Positions 51,983-61,974 of a stretch of DNA of 64,000 nucleotides are shown here, in pieces (position 1 is the stretch's first letter; each line of letters starts with the position of its first letter). The notes beneath the pieces are model-generated. The model searched no databases and was not told the DNA's origin. It was given only the letters and a program-made list of their open reading frames with translations. The stretch covers positions 1 to 64,000 of the forward strand of contig JAQUWU010000007.1 of NCBI GenBank assembly GCA_028692715.1, in the 5' to 3' direction. The position numbers were made by a program, and so were the translations under genes. The DNA comes from Paludibacter sp. (GTDB lineage Bacteria; Bacteroidota; Bacteroidia; Bacteroidales; Paludibacteraceae).

Positions 51983-54124
51983 TTATTCAGCTTTTGGTTT
52001 ATCTTCTCTTGGAGGACGTGGTAATAATGCTTTACGTGAAAGTTTGAATTTACCTGTTTTTTGATCAACATCCAACAGTTTTACATCTATCATATCACCT
52101 TCCTTGATTCCGGATTGATCCATAGTTTCAATGCGAACCCAATCGATTTCGGAAATATGTAACAAACCTTCCTTGCCCGGCATAAACTCAACAAATGCAC
52201 CATAAGGCATTACTGATTTTACTTTCGAAGGATAAGTTTCACCTATTTCAGGAATAGCAACAATGCCTTTGATTTTGTATAATGCAGCATCAATGGCAGC
52301 TTTATTATTAGCAGCAATTTCCACGCGTCCCTGATCACCGATTTCTTCTACTGTGATATTAGCACCCGTTTCAGCTTGCATGTTTTGAATAATTTTTCCA
52401 CCAGGTCCGATAATTGCACCAATCGATTCTTTCGGAATAAACATAACCACAATACGTGGAGCATTTGGTTTCATATCAGGACGAGGAGCTTCCAACGTTT
52501 CCTGTATTTTACCCAAGATATGCATACGACCGGCTTTAGCCTGTTTCAAAGCTGTTTCCAAAATTTCGAATGAAAGTCCGTCAACCTTGATATCCATTTG
52601 CGTAGCAGTAATACCGTCTTTTGTTCCGGTTACTTTAAAGTCCATATCGCCTAAATGATCTTCATCACCTAAGATATCAGAAAGTACGGCAAAGTTTTTA
52701 CCTTTATTTTCAGAAATCAATCCCATGGCAATACCCGAAACCGGTTTCTTGATTTGAACTCCTGCATCCATCAACGCTAATGTTCCGGCACAAACCGTAG
52801 CCATAGACGACGAACCGTTCGATTCCAAAATATCGGAAACCACACGAATAACGTAAGGATAATTGTCAGGAATCATATTTTTCAATGCACGTAAAGCCAA
52901 GTTACCATGACCCACTTCGCGACGACCAACACCGCGTGATGCGCGAGCTTCACCTGTTGAGAATGGAGGAAAGTTGTAGTGCAACAAGAAACGTTCTTTT
53001 CCACGAATCAAAGCTTCGTCTACTAATTTTTCATCCATTTTTGTACCCAAAGTAACTGTTGTCAACGATTGAGTTTCACCACGAGTAAATACCGCTGAAC
53101 CATGTGTTCCAGGTAAATAATCCACTTCTGACCAAATATGACGGATTTCTGTTGTTTTACGACCATCCAGACGCTTGCCTTCGTCCAAAATGGAACGGCG
53201 CATAGCTTCTTTTTCTACTTCGTGATAATATTTACTGATCAATCCTTTTTTAGCATCAACTGTTTCAGGATCAAAACCGGCAATGTATTCAGCTTTTACA
53301 GCTTCAAAGTTTTCACTGCGCGAGTGTTTATCAGGATTACAAGCAGTTGCTAATTTATAAGCTTTATCATACGTTTTTGCCCAAACATCTTTTTTCAGAT
53401 CTTCATCTTTATCTTCGTGGCAATAAGTACGTTTTACCGTTTTTCCAACTGCTTCCATTAATTCTATCTGAGCCTGACATTGAACTTTAATAGCTTCGTG
53501 AGCCACCTTCATAGCGTTCAACAAATCATCTTCGCTCACTTCTTTCATTTCACCCTCTACCATCATAATATTGTCCAATGTGGCAGCAACCATGATTTCC
53601 ATATCGGCAGTTGCCAATTGTTCAAAAGTAGGGTTCACAACAAATTCGCCATTAACACGAGCTACTCGAACTTCAGAGATAGGTCCGTTAAAAGGTACAT
53701 CTGAAACTGCCAAAGCAGCCGAAGCAGCCAAACCGGCCAACGCATCGGGTATATCCACACCGTCAGCTGAAAACATGGTAACGGTAACAAAAGTTTCTGC
53801 GTGGAAATCGTCCGGAAATAGAGGACGCAATGCACGGTCAACCAAGCGTGAAACCAAAATTTCATAATCCGAAGCACGACCTTCACGACGAAGGAAACCA
53901 CCAGGGAAGCGACCTGAAGAGGCAAATTTTTCTTTATAATCAACCGATAGCGGCATAAAATCCGTTCCCGGTGCAGCGTCTTGGGCCGAACAAACGGTTG
54001 CCAATAACATGGTGTCGCCCATGCGAACCATAACAGAACCATCAGCTTGTTTTGCTAATTTACCTGTTTCAATAGTAATGGTACGTCCATCACCCAATGT
54101 GATGGTTTTTGTAACTACATTCAT
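51983..54124 (-). CDS. pnp: Polyribonucleotide nucleotidyltransferase (PNPase)
   Basis: Phosphorolytic 3'-5' exoribonuclease that degrades mRNA and can add tails. With the ATG at 54122-54124 it has 713 residues; the longer frame would add 15 residues not in the family. Two RNase PH domains (about 10-225 and 315-535), a linker helix domain, then KH (about 555-615; [15 protein letters not shown]) and S1 (about 620-695; [20 protein letters not shown]) are all present. A TATCTTTG -7 motif is on the minus strand at 54167-54174. A palindromic repeat follows the stop codon. Confidence 0.97.
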   Translation of the reverse strand: MNVVTKTITLGDGRTITIETGKLAKQADGSVMVRMGDTMLLATVCSAQDAAPGTDFMPLSVDYKEKFASSGRFPGGFLRREGRASDYEILVSRLVDRALRPLFPDDFHAETFVTVTMFSADGVDIPDALAGLAASAALAVSDVPFNGPISEVRVARVNGEFVVNPTFEQLATADMEIMVAATLDNIMMVEGEMKEVSEDDLLNAMKVAHEAIKVQCQAQIELMEAVGKTVKRTYCHEDKDEDLKKDVWAKTYDKAYKLATACNPDKHSRSENFEAVKAEYIAGFDPETVDAKKGLISKYYHEVEKEAMRRSILDEGKRLDGRKTTEIRHIWSEVDYLPGTHGSAVFTRGETQSLTTVTLGTKMDEKLVDEALIRGKERFLLHYNFPPFSTGEARASRGVGRREVGHGNLALRALKNMIPDNYPYVIRVVSDILESNGSSSMATVCAGTLALMDAGVQIKKPVSGIAMGLISENKGKNFAVLSDILGDEDHLGDMDFKVTGTKDGITATQMDIKVDGLSFEILETALKQAKAGRMHILGKIQETLEAPRPDMKPNAPRIVVMFIPKESIGAIIGPGGKIIQNMQAETGANITVEEIGDQGRVEIAANNKAAIDAALYKIKGIVAIPEIGETYPSKVKSVMPYGAFVEFMPGKEGLLHISEIDWVRIETMDQSGIKEGDMIDVKLLDVDQKTGKFKLSRKALLPRPPREDKPKAE

Positions 54125-54166
54125 AAAATTACATTTTTTCTTTTTTAAACATCTAATTTTCGGGCA

Positions 54167-54174
54167 CAAAGATA
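54167..54174 (-). promoter_or_regulatory. -7 promoter element for pnp
   Basis: TATCTTTG on the minus strand matches the -7 consensus about 43 bases before the pnp ATG. No clear -33 element is visible. Confidence 0.5.
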
Positions 54175-54241
54175 CGACAATAATTAGAATTTTAATGCAG
54201 ACTCAGAGCAAAATAGTGATTTTTTGGCTTTTGATATGGAC

Positions 54242-54281
54242 AAAAAAAAATGATTCGAAATATTTTCAAATCATTTTTTTA
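54242..54281 (-). terminator. Terminator after the DUF2490 gene
   Basis: AAAAAATGATT pairs with AATCATTTTTT, with further GAAA/TTTC pairing after one mismatch. It lies 10 bases past the DUF2490 stop and closes the VTC-DUF4956 operon. Confidence 0.75.
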
Positions 54282-54290
54282 AGGTTAAAC

Positions 54291-54971
54291 TTATAATTTA
54301 TAATTCCAACCTACTACCCCATAAATTATTCCGTTGGGATTAGATTGTTGAACTTCCTGATCGTAAAGTAAGCTGAATTCTACAGAATTATGTTTTGATA
54401 ATTTATATTTCAGCCCTAGGGTTGTTCGGCAGCCATCCAGATAAAATCCTTTTGAACCATTTAGCGGACAAAATATTTCGCCCGAAACAAATGGCTTTAT
54501 TGGAGCACCAAAAATATCATAGTCCAATTCCAACTTATTCCGCCAAACATATTTTGGATTATAACTATAGTCTCCTCTTAATTCATCACGCCAGGTAGAT
54601 TGTATCTTTGTTCTAAACCCTAAATCAAATCGACGAATTCCAGTTTCGGTTGATAAACCAAACGAAGCACGATGCCTGCATTCGTAAATATTATCACTTT
54701 TCAAATAGAGGAAATTATAATCAAGTTCAGCAACTAATAATTTTCTGAAAAGGGAATAATTAAGCCCTAGTGTAGTCTTTGCTCTGTTGAAGCTATTAAT
54801 ATTTTGATCGAAACGCAATTCCTCTTCCAATTTTAGACTTGAATTTCGTCCAAAATTTTCAGAGACAGCGAAAGAAGATATCGCGCCAAAATCGTTAATT
54901 TGAGCTACAACAATTGTAGAGCTGAAACAACCTATAAATACAGGAAAAAAAAGTTTAAAAGCTTTATTCAT
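54291..54971 (-). CDS. DUF2490-type outer-membrane beta-barrel protein
   Basis: Exported protein of 226 residues: signal peptide (about 1-23, ending VVAQ), then alternating amphipathic strands (LKLEEELRFDQ, KTTLGLNYSL, LVAELDYNFLYLK, HRASFGLSTE, DLGFRTKIQSTW, NKLELDYDIF) and a C-terminal aromatic strand ending NYKL. This is the DUF2490 pattern of a small outer-membrane barrel. The codon one earlier is TTG; the ATG at 54969-54971 is chosen. It is last in the operon with DUF4956 and the VTC protein. Confidence 0.75.
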   Translation of the reverse strand: MNKAFKLFFPVFIGCFSSTIVVAQINDFGAISSFAVSENFGRNSSLKLEEELRFDQNINSFNRAKTTLGLNYSLFRKLLVAELDYNFLYLKSDNIYECRHRASFGLSTETGIRRFDLGFRTKIQSTWRDELRGDYSYNPKYVWRNKLELDYDIFGAPIKPFVSGEIFCPLNGSKGFYLDGCRTTLGLKYKLSKHNSVEFSLLYDQEVQQSNPNGIIYGVVGWNYKL

Positions 54972-54974
54972 CAA

Positions 54975-55691
54975 TTAAAATTGGCTGAGTTTTGTCAAGG
55001 CGTCTATTGAATTTGGTTCATTATCCTCTAACAAATAAGTAATTTTCACAAAAGCGGTATCACGAAGAAAATCAATATGACCAATTTCTACTCTAGTTAT
55101 TTTCAAACCAGTTCTATTTTCCAAATCAATTTTAAGGTCTTCCTGTCTTTCCGGTTTTATCAAATCAATATTTTCGTATAAAATAACTTTCGAAGATGTT
55201 TGTTTAACAAATATCCGACTTTCTAAAAATGTTACAAACAGAAATATTAAATTTGTAACTAACAGCACTGAATAACTGAGTGTCATGGCTAGTCCGTTTA
55301 TTACCGAAATACCGATAATGGTAAACAAATAAGTCATTTCACGAATGGAAACCTGCTCTGTCCTATAACGAAGAATGCCAAAAATGGCGAACAATCCTAA
55401 CCCCATACCAATTTGAAGCTTAACATCATTAAGCAAAAATATTAGCATAAAAATAGTTACAGAGAAAAGAGTAAAAGTATTTACAAAGTCTCTTCTTTCA
55501 CTTTTTCTATAGTAGAAATAACGAACTATTATCCATACAATAAGGATATTAAAACCAAAACGAAGAAAAAGTTGAATCAGTGCATCGTTATCAAACAATG
55601 GAATACCTAAAAAAGTAGTTCCTGGAGCCATTCCATCACCATATTGCTGTGCAATTGTTGGATCAAATTCAGGGAAATCAGTTTGTATCAT
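54975..55691 (-). CDS. DUF4956 membrane protein
   Basis: Membrane protein of 238 residues with four or five helices between about 38 and 160, then a soluble C-terminal domain (about 165-238) with an alpha-beta ferredoxin-like look. FGILRYRTEQVSIREMTYLFTIIGISVINGL is the family core. DUF4956 genes are usually found beside VTC-type polyphosphate polymerase genes, as here (14-base overlap), so the two probably act together at the inner membrane. Its molecular role is unknown. Confidence 0.85.
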   Translation of the reverse strand: MIQTDFPEFDPTIAQQYGDGMAPGTTFLGIPLFDNDALIQLFLRFGFNILIVWIIVRYFYYRKSERRDFVNTFTLFSVTIFMLIFLLNDVKLQIGMGLGLFAIFGILRYRTEQVSIREMTYLFTIIGISVINGLAMTLSYSVLLVTNLIFLFVTFLESRIFVKQTSSKVILYENIDLIKPERQEDLKIDLENRTGLKITRVEIGHIDFLRDTAFVKITYLLEDNEPNSIDALTKLSQF

Positions 55692-56526
55692 GTTTCTTTT
55701 CTGTAAGTTTATTTATTTTACGTATCTTAGTATTAAATTTGTTTTTCTTCAAGTCAGTATATAAGAGTACCATCCCAAGACAATACTTACTCATACTACT
55801 CGGTAAAATTCTAAGTTCATTCAGATAACATCTGAAATGTGATTTAGAAGCACCATCTTGTTTCATTTCAACTATTACCAAATCGTCAACGGCTTTTATT
55901 GCATCAGTTTCGGGATTTTTGTATATTAAGCCCATATCTATGGTTACCCGTTCCGTTTCATTTTTATCAACCAACGTAATCCGTTCAAAAAAATTTTGAA
56001 TTTTTGGTTGCAGTTGCGTTGAAGTATAGGGCGTTCTCGACTTTAGAAAATCATTTTCTGCTTCATCAAACTGAATCGATTGAAAACTTTCTTCTTGAAT
56101 CTTTATTCTATTTTTTGAAGTTCTGCCTTTGTTACTTTTATTTTTCACTTCTAAAAAAGAGAGTCCTGAATCAACATACGAACGCATTCTTATTTTGTAA
56201 CGGTTCAATTTACCATTATGATGCATTCTGTACATTTCGGCATGTTCCGTATCAAAATAAATGCTGGAATAATGTGGAACACGTTCTCCATTAATTTCAA
56301 CAATTTTGTAATGCTCGATAGCTTTATCAAGTAAAACATGCAATTGATTGATATTAATAAGGAATTTAGTATCTACCCTGTTCATTAGTTTAACAGCATC
56401 CATTTCTCCCAGCGAAATAGGCTCGAATTGTTCAATTGTAGAAATAAACGAATTCTTAAGATCCTCGTTTATTTTTTCAAATTCAATTGGTATACTGGTA
56501 GACTTTTGTAGAATATAATCGTCCAT
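55678..56526 (-). CDS. VTC-domain polyphosphate polymerase-like protein
   Basis: Cytosolic protein of 282 residues of the VTC/CYTH-like triphosphate tunnel fold. In eukaryotes the VTC4 relative makes polyphosphate from ATP. Tunnel residues are visible: MNRVDTKFLI (about 45-54), HYSSIYFDTEHAEMYRMH, KLNRYKIRMRSYVDSG, FLEVKNKSNKGRTSKNRI and MSKYCLGMVL. The alternating basic residues and Glu on opposite strands fit the metal-triphosphate site. It overlaps the gene on each side (44 bases upstream, 14 downstream), so the cluster is tightly coupled. Activity as a polymerase is inferred from the family. Confidence 0.85.
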   Translation of the reverse strand: MDDYILQKSTSIPIEFEKINEDLKNSFISTIEQFEPISLGEMDAVKLMNRVDTKFLININQLHVLLDKAIEHYKIVEINGERVPHYSSIYFDTEHAEMYRMHHNGKLNRYKIRMRSYVDSGLSFLEVKNKSNKGRTSKNRIKIQEESFQSIQFDEAENDFLKSRTPYTSTQLQPKIQNFFERITLVDKNETERVTIDMGLIYKNPETDAIKAVDDLVIVEMKQDGASKSHFRCYLNELRILPSSMSKYCLGMVLLYTDLKKNKFNTKIRKINKLTEKKHDTN

Positions 56527-56911
56527 TTGGCAAGTAATTATACTGAGTTTTCTTTGTTCCGTCAGGGTTATAATCGTATTTTCTGATACGACTCACTTTA
56601 TTTCTATCATCATAAACTACCTCTTTTATGCAAACAAATTTTGCATCATAAAAGAATGTTACTCTTTCACGCATTCCGTAGGTAGCATATTCAATTTCTT
56701 CTATTTTATAACCTTCTTCGTTATAAACAGTAACATGATCCAACCAACGACTTTTTCCATTTGCATCAGTATTATATTCACGTATTGTGAGATCTTTCTT
56801 CTTGTCACGCTTTTCATTTAACGATTCAGGAGAACCTTTTGCAGCTATTATTGATATTGCTCCAAACAATACAAATAATAATAAATTTGTTTTTAAAAAT
56901 CTAATTTTCAT
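56483..56911 (-). CDS. Secreted protein of unknown function
   Basis: A 142-residue exported protein (signal peptide about 1-25, ending IIAAKG). The mature part has repeating YNxxG turns (REYNTDANGKSRWLDHVTVYNEEGY, KYDYNPDGTKKTQYNYLPNGRLYSTKVYQY) like the beta-hairpin repeats of YwqK- or RHS-like proteins. The ATG at 56909-56911 is chosen over the longer frame because it begins the signal peptide. It overlaps the start of the VTC gene by 44 bases and belongs to that operon. Confidence 0.65.
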   Translation of the reverse strand: MKIRFLKTNLLLFVLFGAISIIAAKGSPESLNEKRDKKKDLTIREYNTDANGKSRWLDHVTVYNEEGYKIEEIEYATYGMRERVTFFYDAKFVCIKEVVYDDRNKVSRIRKYDYNPDGTKKTQYNYLPNGRLYSTKVYQYTN

Positions 56912-57014
56912 ATGCTTATTTTTTTTATTTGTTAAATACCTTTTGCATAGAACTCGCAATGAACATAGTCTGTTTAAGCTTCTATTTTAATGCTCGTTTC
57001 ATGTGTAAATATTA

Positions 57015-57746
57015 TTAAGTATTAATTTTAATTTGAAAAATTGAATCAAAAGTATAAATTGAACCTTTTTCGGTAACTGAAATGGTTTTTGTAACAGGTG
57101 TCAATATCTCTGTGATTGGATCTGTTGAAAAAACAAATACTTCATAATCGCCCGGTTCGAGATTTTGGAACATAAACACCCCATCTAATCCTGTCCTCAC
57201 TTCATCAAATTGATATAGCCCCCCTACACGTTGAATATAAACACGCTCACCATAGGCATAAGCCGGACTGGCTACATCAGCGGTAGGAGTACCTTTATTA
57301 TTATTGTAATAAGTAGCATAAACCTGTCCTTTTATATAAGAAGTTTCAAGTGATTTTCCTTCGTGGACATAAATATTATTGACATTTACTGTTTTTCCGT
57401 AAGCCACCGAAACAGAATCGATAACGGCTACTTTCTGGTCAGTTGTCAATGTTGAGTATGCATAAACCTTATAATTCCCTTTTGACAAATAACGGAAACG
57501 ATAAAAACCATCGTATCCAGTTTCCATTTTATCACCATAAATGGGCTCATCTCCATAAACAATATATACATCTGTTTTTGCAGCTGGAAATGTATCGGCT
57601 ACAAAATCGTACACATCATCATCGTGTAGTACAGTATAAACATATCCCTGAACAACAGATATTCCACCTTCACCTTCTTCGGATACACACGAAAATAAAG
57701 ATAAAGTGGAAATAAAAATTACTAAAAACAATTTAAGGTACTTCAT
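57015..57746 (-). CDS. Lipoprotein with two carboxypeptidase-regulatory-like domains
   Basis: Lipoprotein of 243 residues (lipobox LFSC, Cys20). The mature part has two prealbumin-like beta domains (about 30-130 and 137-243), each with the turn seen in carboxypeptidase-regulatory repeats: TGYDGFYRFRYLSKGNYKVYAYS and TGLDGVFMFQNLEPGDYEVFVFS. This fold is used for surface protein interactions. It is first in the operon leading to the VTC and DUF4956 genes, with a minus-strand TACATTTG -7 motif at 57861-57868. Confidence 0.78.
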   Translation of the reverse strand: MKYLKLFLVIFISTLSLFSCVSEEGEGGISVVQGYVYTVLHDDDVYDFVADTFPAAKTDVYIVYGDEPIYGDKMETGYDGFYRFRYLSKGNYKVYAYSTLTTDQKVAVIDSVSVAYGKTVNVNNIYVHEGKSLETSYIKGQVYATYYNNNKGTPTADVASPAYAYGERVYIQRVGGLYQFDEVRTGLDGVFMFQNLEPGDYEVFVFSTDPITEILTPVTKTISVTEKGSIYTFDSIFQIKINT

Positions 57747-58145
57747 TTTAGATTTAATAAAAATTAATACTTGATTATTCCATTGTTTAAAATAGGTCTT
57801 TAACTAATTTGCAATACATAGGTCTTACATTGTTGTTACATTCCTATTAAAAACAGTGCAAATGTAAGTAAAATAATAAAAAAAAATCGTTTTTTCAATA
57901 GAAAGGACTATTTCATCAATGAAATGAGATATTATTGAATTAATTTTATTCTAAATCCATATTTTACTTCAATGAATCAAAAAAAACTAATTTTAGCTCA
58001 ACAAAATTAACCGACAAGATTTACATATTAATTCTTTTTCAAATTATGATTTCTGTCATTCTGTCACCATATCTCAATTGGCATCTTTTTTGAATATGAG
58101 TGTAACCATAAAAAATAAATTTAACCATTTAAGATAGAACTAAAA
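57747..58145. other. Divergent promoter region between the VTC operon and htpG
   Basis: About 400 bases without a gene. A TACATTTG -7 element for the leftward operon is at 57861-57868. The rest is AT-rich; no heat-shock operator or recognisable promoter for htpG could be identified. Confidence 0.55.
57861..57868 (-). promoter_or_regulatory. -7 promoter element for the VTC operon
   Basis: TACATTTG on the minus strand matches TAnnTTTG and would give a leader of about 110 bases before the lipoprotein start at 57746. Confidence 0.45.
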
Positions 58146-60200
58146 ATGTCAAAAGGAAACATTGGGGTAACGAGTGCAAATATTTTCCCCGTTATTAAAA
58201 AATTTTTATACAGTGATCACGAAATTTTCTTACGTGAATTAGTGTCTAATGCAGTTGATGCAACTCAAAAATTGAAAACACTGGCAGCCGTTGGTGAATT
58301 TAATGGTGAGCTAGGCGATTTGAAAGTGCAAGTTATTATCGACAAAAAGAAAGGCACTTTGACCATTTCCGATAAAGGAATTGGGATGACAGCTGAGGAA
58401 ATTGACAAATACATTAACCAGATTGCATTTTCGGGCGCAGAAGAGTTTCTTGAAAAATACAAAAATGATGCTCAGGCAATCATAGGTCACTTTGGTCTTG
58501 GTTTCTATTCATCATTTATGGTGTCGAAGAAAGTAGAAATTTTTACTCAATCGCACAAAGAAGGAAGCGTAGCTCAACACTGGTCGTGCAAAGGTGATCC
58601 TGAATATATATTGGAAGATACTATCAAATCGGAACGGGGAACCGATATTGTTTTACACATTGATGATGAGAACAAAGATTTTCTTGAAGATTCGAAAATT
58701 CAGGAGTTGTTGACCAAGTATTGTAAATTCCTACCTATTGAAATTGCTTTTGGCAAGAAAAAAGAATGGAAAGATGGAAAAAATATTGAAACAGAAGAAG
58801 ACAATATTATAAACAACACTAATCCGGCATGGACACGTAAACCCGCCGATTTGAAAGACGAAGATTATGCAGAATTCTATCGCGAGTTAAATCCAATGAG
58901 CGAGGATCCTTTGTTCCATATACACTTAAATGTTGATTATCCTTTCAACCTGACAGGTATTTTATATTTCCCAAAAATCAAAAACAATATTGATATGCAA
59001 CGCAACAAAATTCAGTTGTATTGCAATCAGGTTTATGTAACCGATCACGTTGAAAATATTGTTCCTGAATATCTTACATTATTACACGGTGTTATAGATT
59101 CTCCGGATATTCCTTTAAATGTATCCCGAAGTTATTTGCAAAGCGACGGAAATGTAAAAAAGATATCCAGCCATATCACTAAAAAAGTAGCCGATCGTTT
59201 GGCTGAAATTTTCAAAGCTGATCGCCCACAATTTGAAGAAAAGTGGGATAACTTGAAAGTATTTATTCAATATGGAATGTTAAGCGACGAAAAATTCTAC
59301 GAGCGGGGAGAAAAATTTGCGTTGCTTAAAAATGTGGACGGAAAGTATTTCACTTTCGATGAATATAAGACACTGGTAGGTGAAAACCAAAAAGATAAGA
59401 ACGGCGATGTAATTTATTTATATGCCAACAACTCCGACGAACAATACAGCTATATTCAACATGCCAAAGACAAAGGTTACGATGTTCTGATTATGGACGG
59501 TCAATTGGATGTTCATGTGGTAAGTCAGCTAGAACAGAAATTTGAAAAAACTCGTTTTGTACGTGTGGATAGTGATGTCATTGATAAAATTATTGAAAAG
59601 GAAGATACTGCTAAAGTTGCCCTTACCGACGATCAACGTAATGCGATGGTTTCGGTTTTCGAATCGCAACTTCCAAAAACGGATAAAACAAACTTTATTG
59701 TCACTTTCGAACAACTTTCAGCAACCTCAAATCCTGTTTTCATTACCCAGAATGAGTTTATGCGTCGTATGAAAGACATGTCGGCAATGCAAGGTGGCAT
59801 GATGAGTTTTTACGGTGAAATGCCTGATAGTTTCAATTTGGTTGTAAACACTGCACATCCGGTAATTGAAAAATTATTAAAGGATGAAGAAGCAGCTTGT
59901 GGAACAGAAGTTGCACCATTTGTAACGGAACTTTCTGAAGTAAAAGCTAAGCATGACAAATTGAAAGATAGTCAGAAAGGCAAAAAAGAAGAAGAAATTC
60001 CAACCGCCGAAAAAGATGAATTAAGCCAATTGGCAAAACAAATGGACGAAATTGGCAACAAAAAGAAATCTGTTTACAAGGGATTTGCTACGGAGAACAA
60101 ACAAGTTCGTCAATTAATTGACCTTGCTCTTTTAGCAAATAACATGTTGAAAGGCGAAGCGTTAGCTAACTTTGTAAAACGAAGTGTGGAATTAATGTAA
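58146..60200 (+). CDS. htpG: Molecular chaperone HtpG (Hsp90)
   Basis: ATP-dependent chaperone of 684 residues. The N-terminal GHKL ATPase domain (about 1-230) has FLRELVSNAVDA, the DKGIGMTAEE lid motif, and GHFGLGFYSSFMV; a middle domain (about 260-520) and C-terminal dimerisation domain follow. The Lys/Glu-rich SQKGKKEEEIPTAEKDE segment around 610-630 is a flexible linker common in Bacteroidota. A strong terminator follows; the gene is alone. Confidence 0.97.
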   Translation: MSKGNIGVTSANIFPVIKKFLYSDHEIFLRELVSNAVDATQKLKTLAAVGEFNGELGDLKVQVIIDKKKGTLTISDKGIGMTAEEIDKYINQIAFSGAEEFLEKYKNDAQAIIGHFGLGFYSSFMVSKKVEIFTQSHKEGSVAQHWSCKGDPEYILEDTIKSERGTDIVLHIDDENKDFLEDSKIQELLTKYCKFLPIEIAFGKKKEWKDGKNIETEEDNIINNTNPAWTRKPADLKDEDYAEFYRELNPMSEDPLFHIHLNVDYPFNLTGILYFPKIKNNIDMQRNKIQLYCNQVYVTDHVENIVPEYLTLLHGVIDSPDIPLNVSRSYLQSDGNVKKISSHITKKVADRLAEIFKADRPQFEEKWDNLKVFIQYGMLSDEKFYERGEKFALLKNVDGKYFTFDEYKTLVGENQKDKNGDVIYLYANNSDEQYSYIQHAKDKGYDVLIMDGQLDVHVVSQLEQKFEKTRFVRVDSDVIDKIIEKEDTAKVALTDDQRNAMVSVFESQLPKTDKTNFIVTFEQLSATSNPVFITQNEFMRRMKDMSAMQGGMMSFYGEMPDSFNLVVNTAHPVIEKLLKDEEAACGTEVAPFVTELSEVKAKHDKLKDSQKGKKEEEIPTAEKDELSQLAKQMDEIGNKKKSVYKGFATENKQVRQLIDLALLANNMLKGEALANFVKRSVELM

Positions 60201-60223
60201 TTAACTTTTTACTATATAAAGGC

Positions 60224-60246
60224 GGGGTGATTTTAAGTCACCCCGT
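60224..60246 (+). terminator. Terminator after htpG
   Basis: CGGGGTGA pairs perfectly with TCACCCCG (eight pairs, loop TTTTAAG), followed by ten T residues. Confidence 0.92.
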
Positions 60247-60324
60247 TTTTTTTTATTGAATTTGTGATTTCCAACGAATCAATGAATCTTCGCAATCGAA
60301 AACCTTAAGTTGAGAAATATTATT

Positions 60325-61719
60325 TCAATCGACCTTGTTTACATGAATCTGTCCGGCTTCATATCTGATAACCATTACTTTCATTCCCTTTTCAATAAAA
60401 CCTTCTTCGGAAATCGCATCATACACCACTCCATCAACACTTACTTTTCCGGATGGTCTGAGTACGGTTGATGCAAATCCTATTTTACCAACCAGTTTAA
60501 GTTCGTCCATCGAAACTCCAATATAACCGGAAGTATTATCCATGGAAGTTTTTAAGGCAAATTTACTAAACATCCCTTTCGTACCTATTTTGCTACTTAA
60601 ATAAATAATAAGGGCAAACGACAACGCAATACCACCGATAACCGTTAACAAAGCTTTTCCTAACGAACCCGTTTCAACAGGTCGAAAATCAAAATCAACA
60701 TTGTTTAACATGCTGAGTGTAAGTCCGGCAACAATCAGCGATATTCCTGATACACCTGCAATTCCGAATCCAGGAATTACAAAAATTTCAAGCCCAAGCA
60801 GAACAAGTCCGATGATAAAAATTAAGATTTCCCAGTTTGAGGCTAACCCATCTATATAAAGTGGTGCAAAATATAAAATTGCTGCAGTAATGGCTACTCC
60901 CAACGGGAAACCAATTCCCGGTGTTTGCAATTCAAAATAGATGCCTCCAATAATCAACATTATCAGCAAACTCTGAATAATAGAACTCATCAGAAAACCC
61001 TTTATATTATCCCAAGCAGAAGGTTCAAAAGAAACAAGTTCGTAATTGTCAAGCTGTAAGTGTTTTGTTAGAACATCATCCACACTTTCTGCAATTCCTT
61101 CGCAATATCCATATTTCACGGCTTCGAGTGCCGTAAAGGTGAGTGTTTTTCCTGAGTCAATAATATTAGGAATAACTGTTCGGTCATCAACCATAGCTTC
61201 TGCAATCAATGGGTCTCTTTTCCATTTATAAGTGGTATCATTTCCGTTTATTATCGTATCTTTTCCGTGCGATTCAGCGGTTGAACGCATGGTTGCCCGC
61301 ATATACGATTGATATTTATCAGGCATTTGTGCTCCCGTTTCGTTCACAACCGTTGCTGCTCCTATGCTTCCACCCTTTCGCATAAAAATTTTATCGCAGG
61401 CAATGGCAATTAATGCTCCCGCCGAGGCTGCATTATTATCGACAAAAACATAAACCGGTATTTTGCTATTAATTATCTTTGTACGGATGGAATCAGCATA
61501 CAAAACTTCACCACCGTATGTATTCATATGAATCAATACAGCATCAGCTTTCTTTTCATTTGCTTCGGTAAAACCTTTTTGAATGTATAACCAGGTAGTA
61601 CTACCAATTTCTTTTTTTAAATCTATCGAAAATACTATCTTTTTAACATTTTCAGCTCCAAAAACAGACGAGAAACAATTTGTAATGATTACAAATATTA
61701 AAATATTATAAATTTTCAT
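60325..61719 (-). CDS. NfeD family membrane-bound ClpP-class protease
   Basis: Full-length NfeD1b-type protein. With the ATG at 61717-61719 it has 464 residues: signal peptide (about 1-21), a periplasmic ClpP-like serine protease domain (about 26-230; NTYGGEV at 66-72 and nucleophile Ser99 in AASAGA), a block of four or five membrane helices (about 245-390), and a C-terminal OB-fold NfeD domain (about 395-464; GYIGVSMDELKLVGKIGFASTVLRPSGKV). Homologues cut stomatin-like proteins, which often lie next door, but no stomatin gene is next to it here. A minus-strand TATATTTG -7 motif is at 61741-61748. Confidence 0.9.
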   Translation of the reverse strand: MKIYNILIFVIITNCFSSVFGAENVKKIVFSIDLKKEIGSTTWLYIQKGFTEANEKKADAVLIHMNTYGGEVLYADSIRTKIINSKIPVYVFVDNNAASAGALIAIACDKIFMRKGGSIGAATVVNETGAQMPDKYQSYMRATMRSTAESHGKDTIINGNDTTYKWKRDPLIAEAMVDDRTVIPNIIDSGKTLTFTALEAVKYGYCEGIAESVDDVLTKHLQLDNYELVSFEPSAWDNIKGFLMSSIIQSLLIMLIIGGIYFELQTPGIGFPLGVAITAAILYFAPLYIDGLASNWEILIFIIGLVLLGLEIFVIPGFGIAGVSGISLIVAGLTLSMLNNVDFDFRPVETGSLGKALLTVIGGIALSFALIIYLSSKIGTKGMFSKFALKTSMDNTSGYIGVSMDELKLVGKIGFASTVLRPSGKVSVDGVVYDAISEEGFIEKGMKVMVIRYEAGQIHVNKVD

Positions 61720-61770
61720 TATTGGGTTATTTTTTTTGTTCAAATATACAAAAGATTAAAAAATATTTGT

Positions 61771-61778
61771 TATATTTG
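61771..61778 (+). promoter_or_regulatory. -7-like element upstream of the sigma factor gene
   Basis: TATATTTG on the plus strand, about 200 bases before the sigma gene; a matching minus-strand element for the NfeD gene lies 23 bases away at 61741-61748. Confidence 0.35.
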
Positions 61779-61857
61779 TAACGAAAATCTAGAACAAATA
61801 TTTTCGAAAGAGTTCTTTTTATTACATCCTTCAGTATAGACAACTGACAATCAAACA

Positions 61858-61878
61858 GTTATTCCCAAAGGGAATAAC
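61858..61878 (+). promoter_or_regulatory. Perfect inverted repeat upstream of the sigma factor gene
   Basis: GTTATTCCC at 61858-61866 and GGGAATAAC at 61870-61878 form a nine-pair stem or a dyad operator with an AAA centre, about 97 bases before the ATG. No T-run follows, so it is not a typical terminator. Confidence 0.6.
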
Positions 61879-61974
61879 TTTCAAAAAAAACGCTTCGTTT
61901 TAGATGAGAAACTATAAATATAGTGAAATAGTACGCTATATTTAATTTATTCACACACACAAAACATAAAAGGT

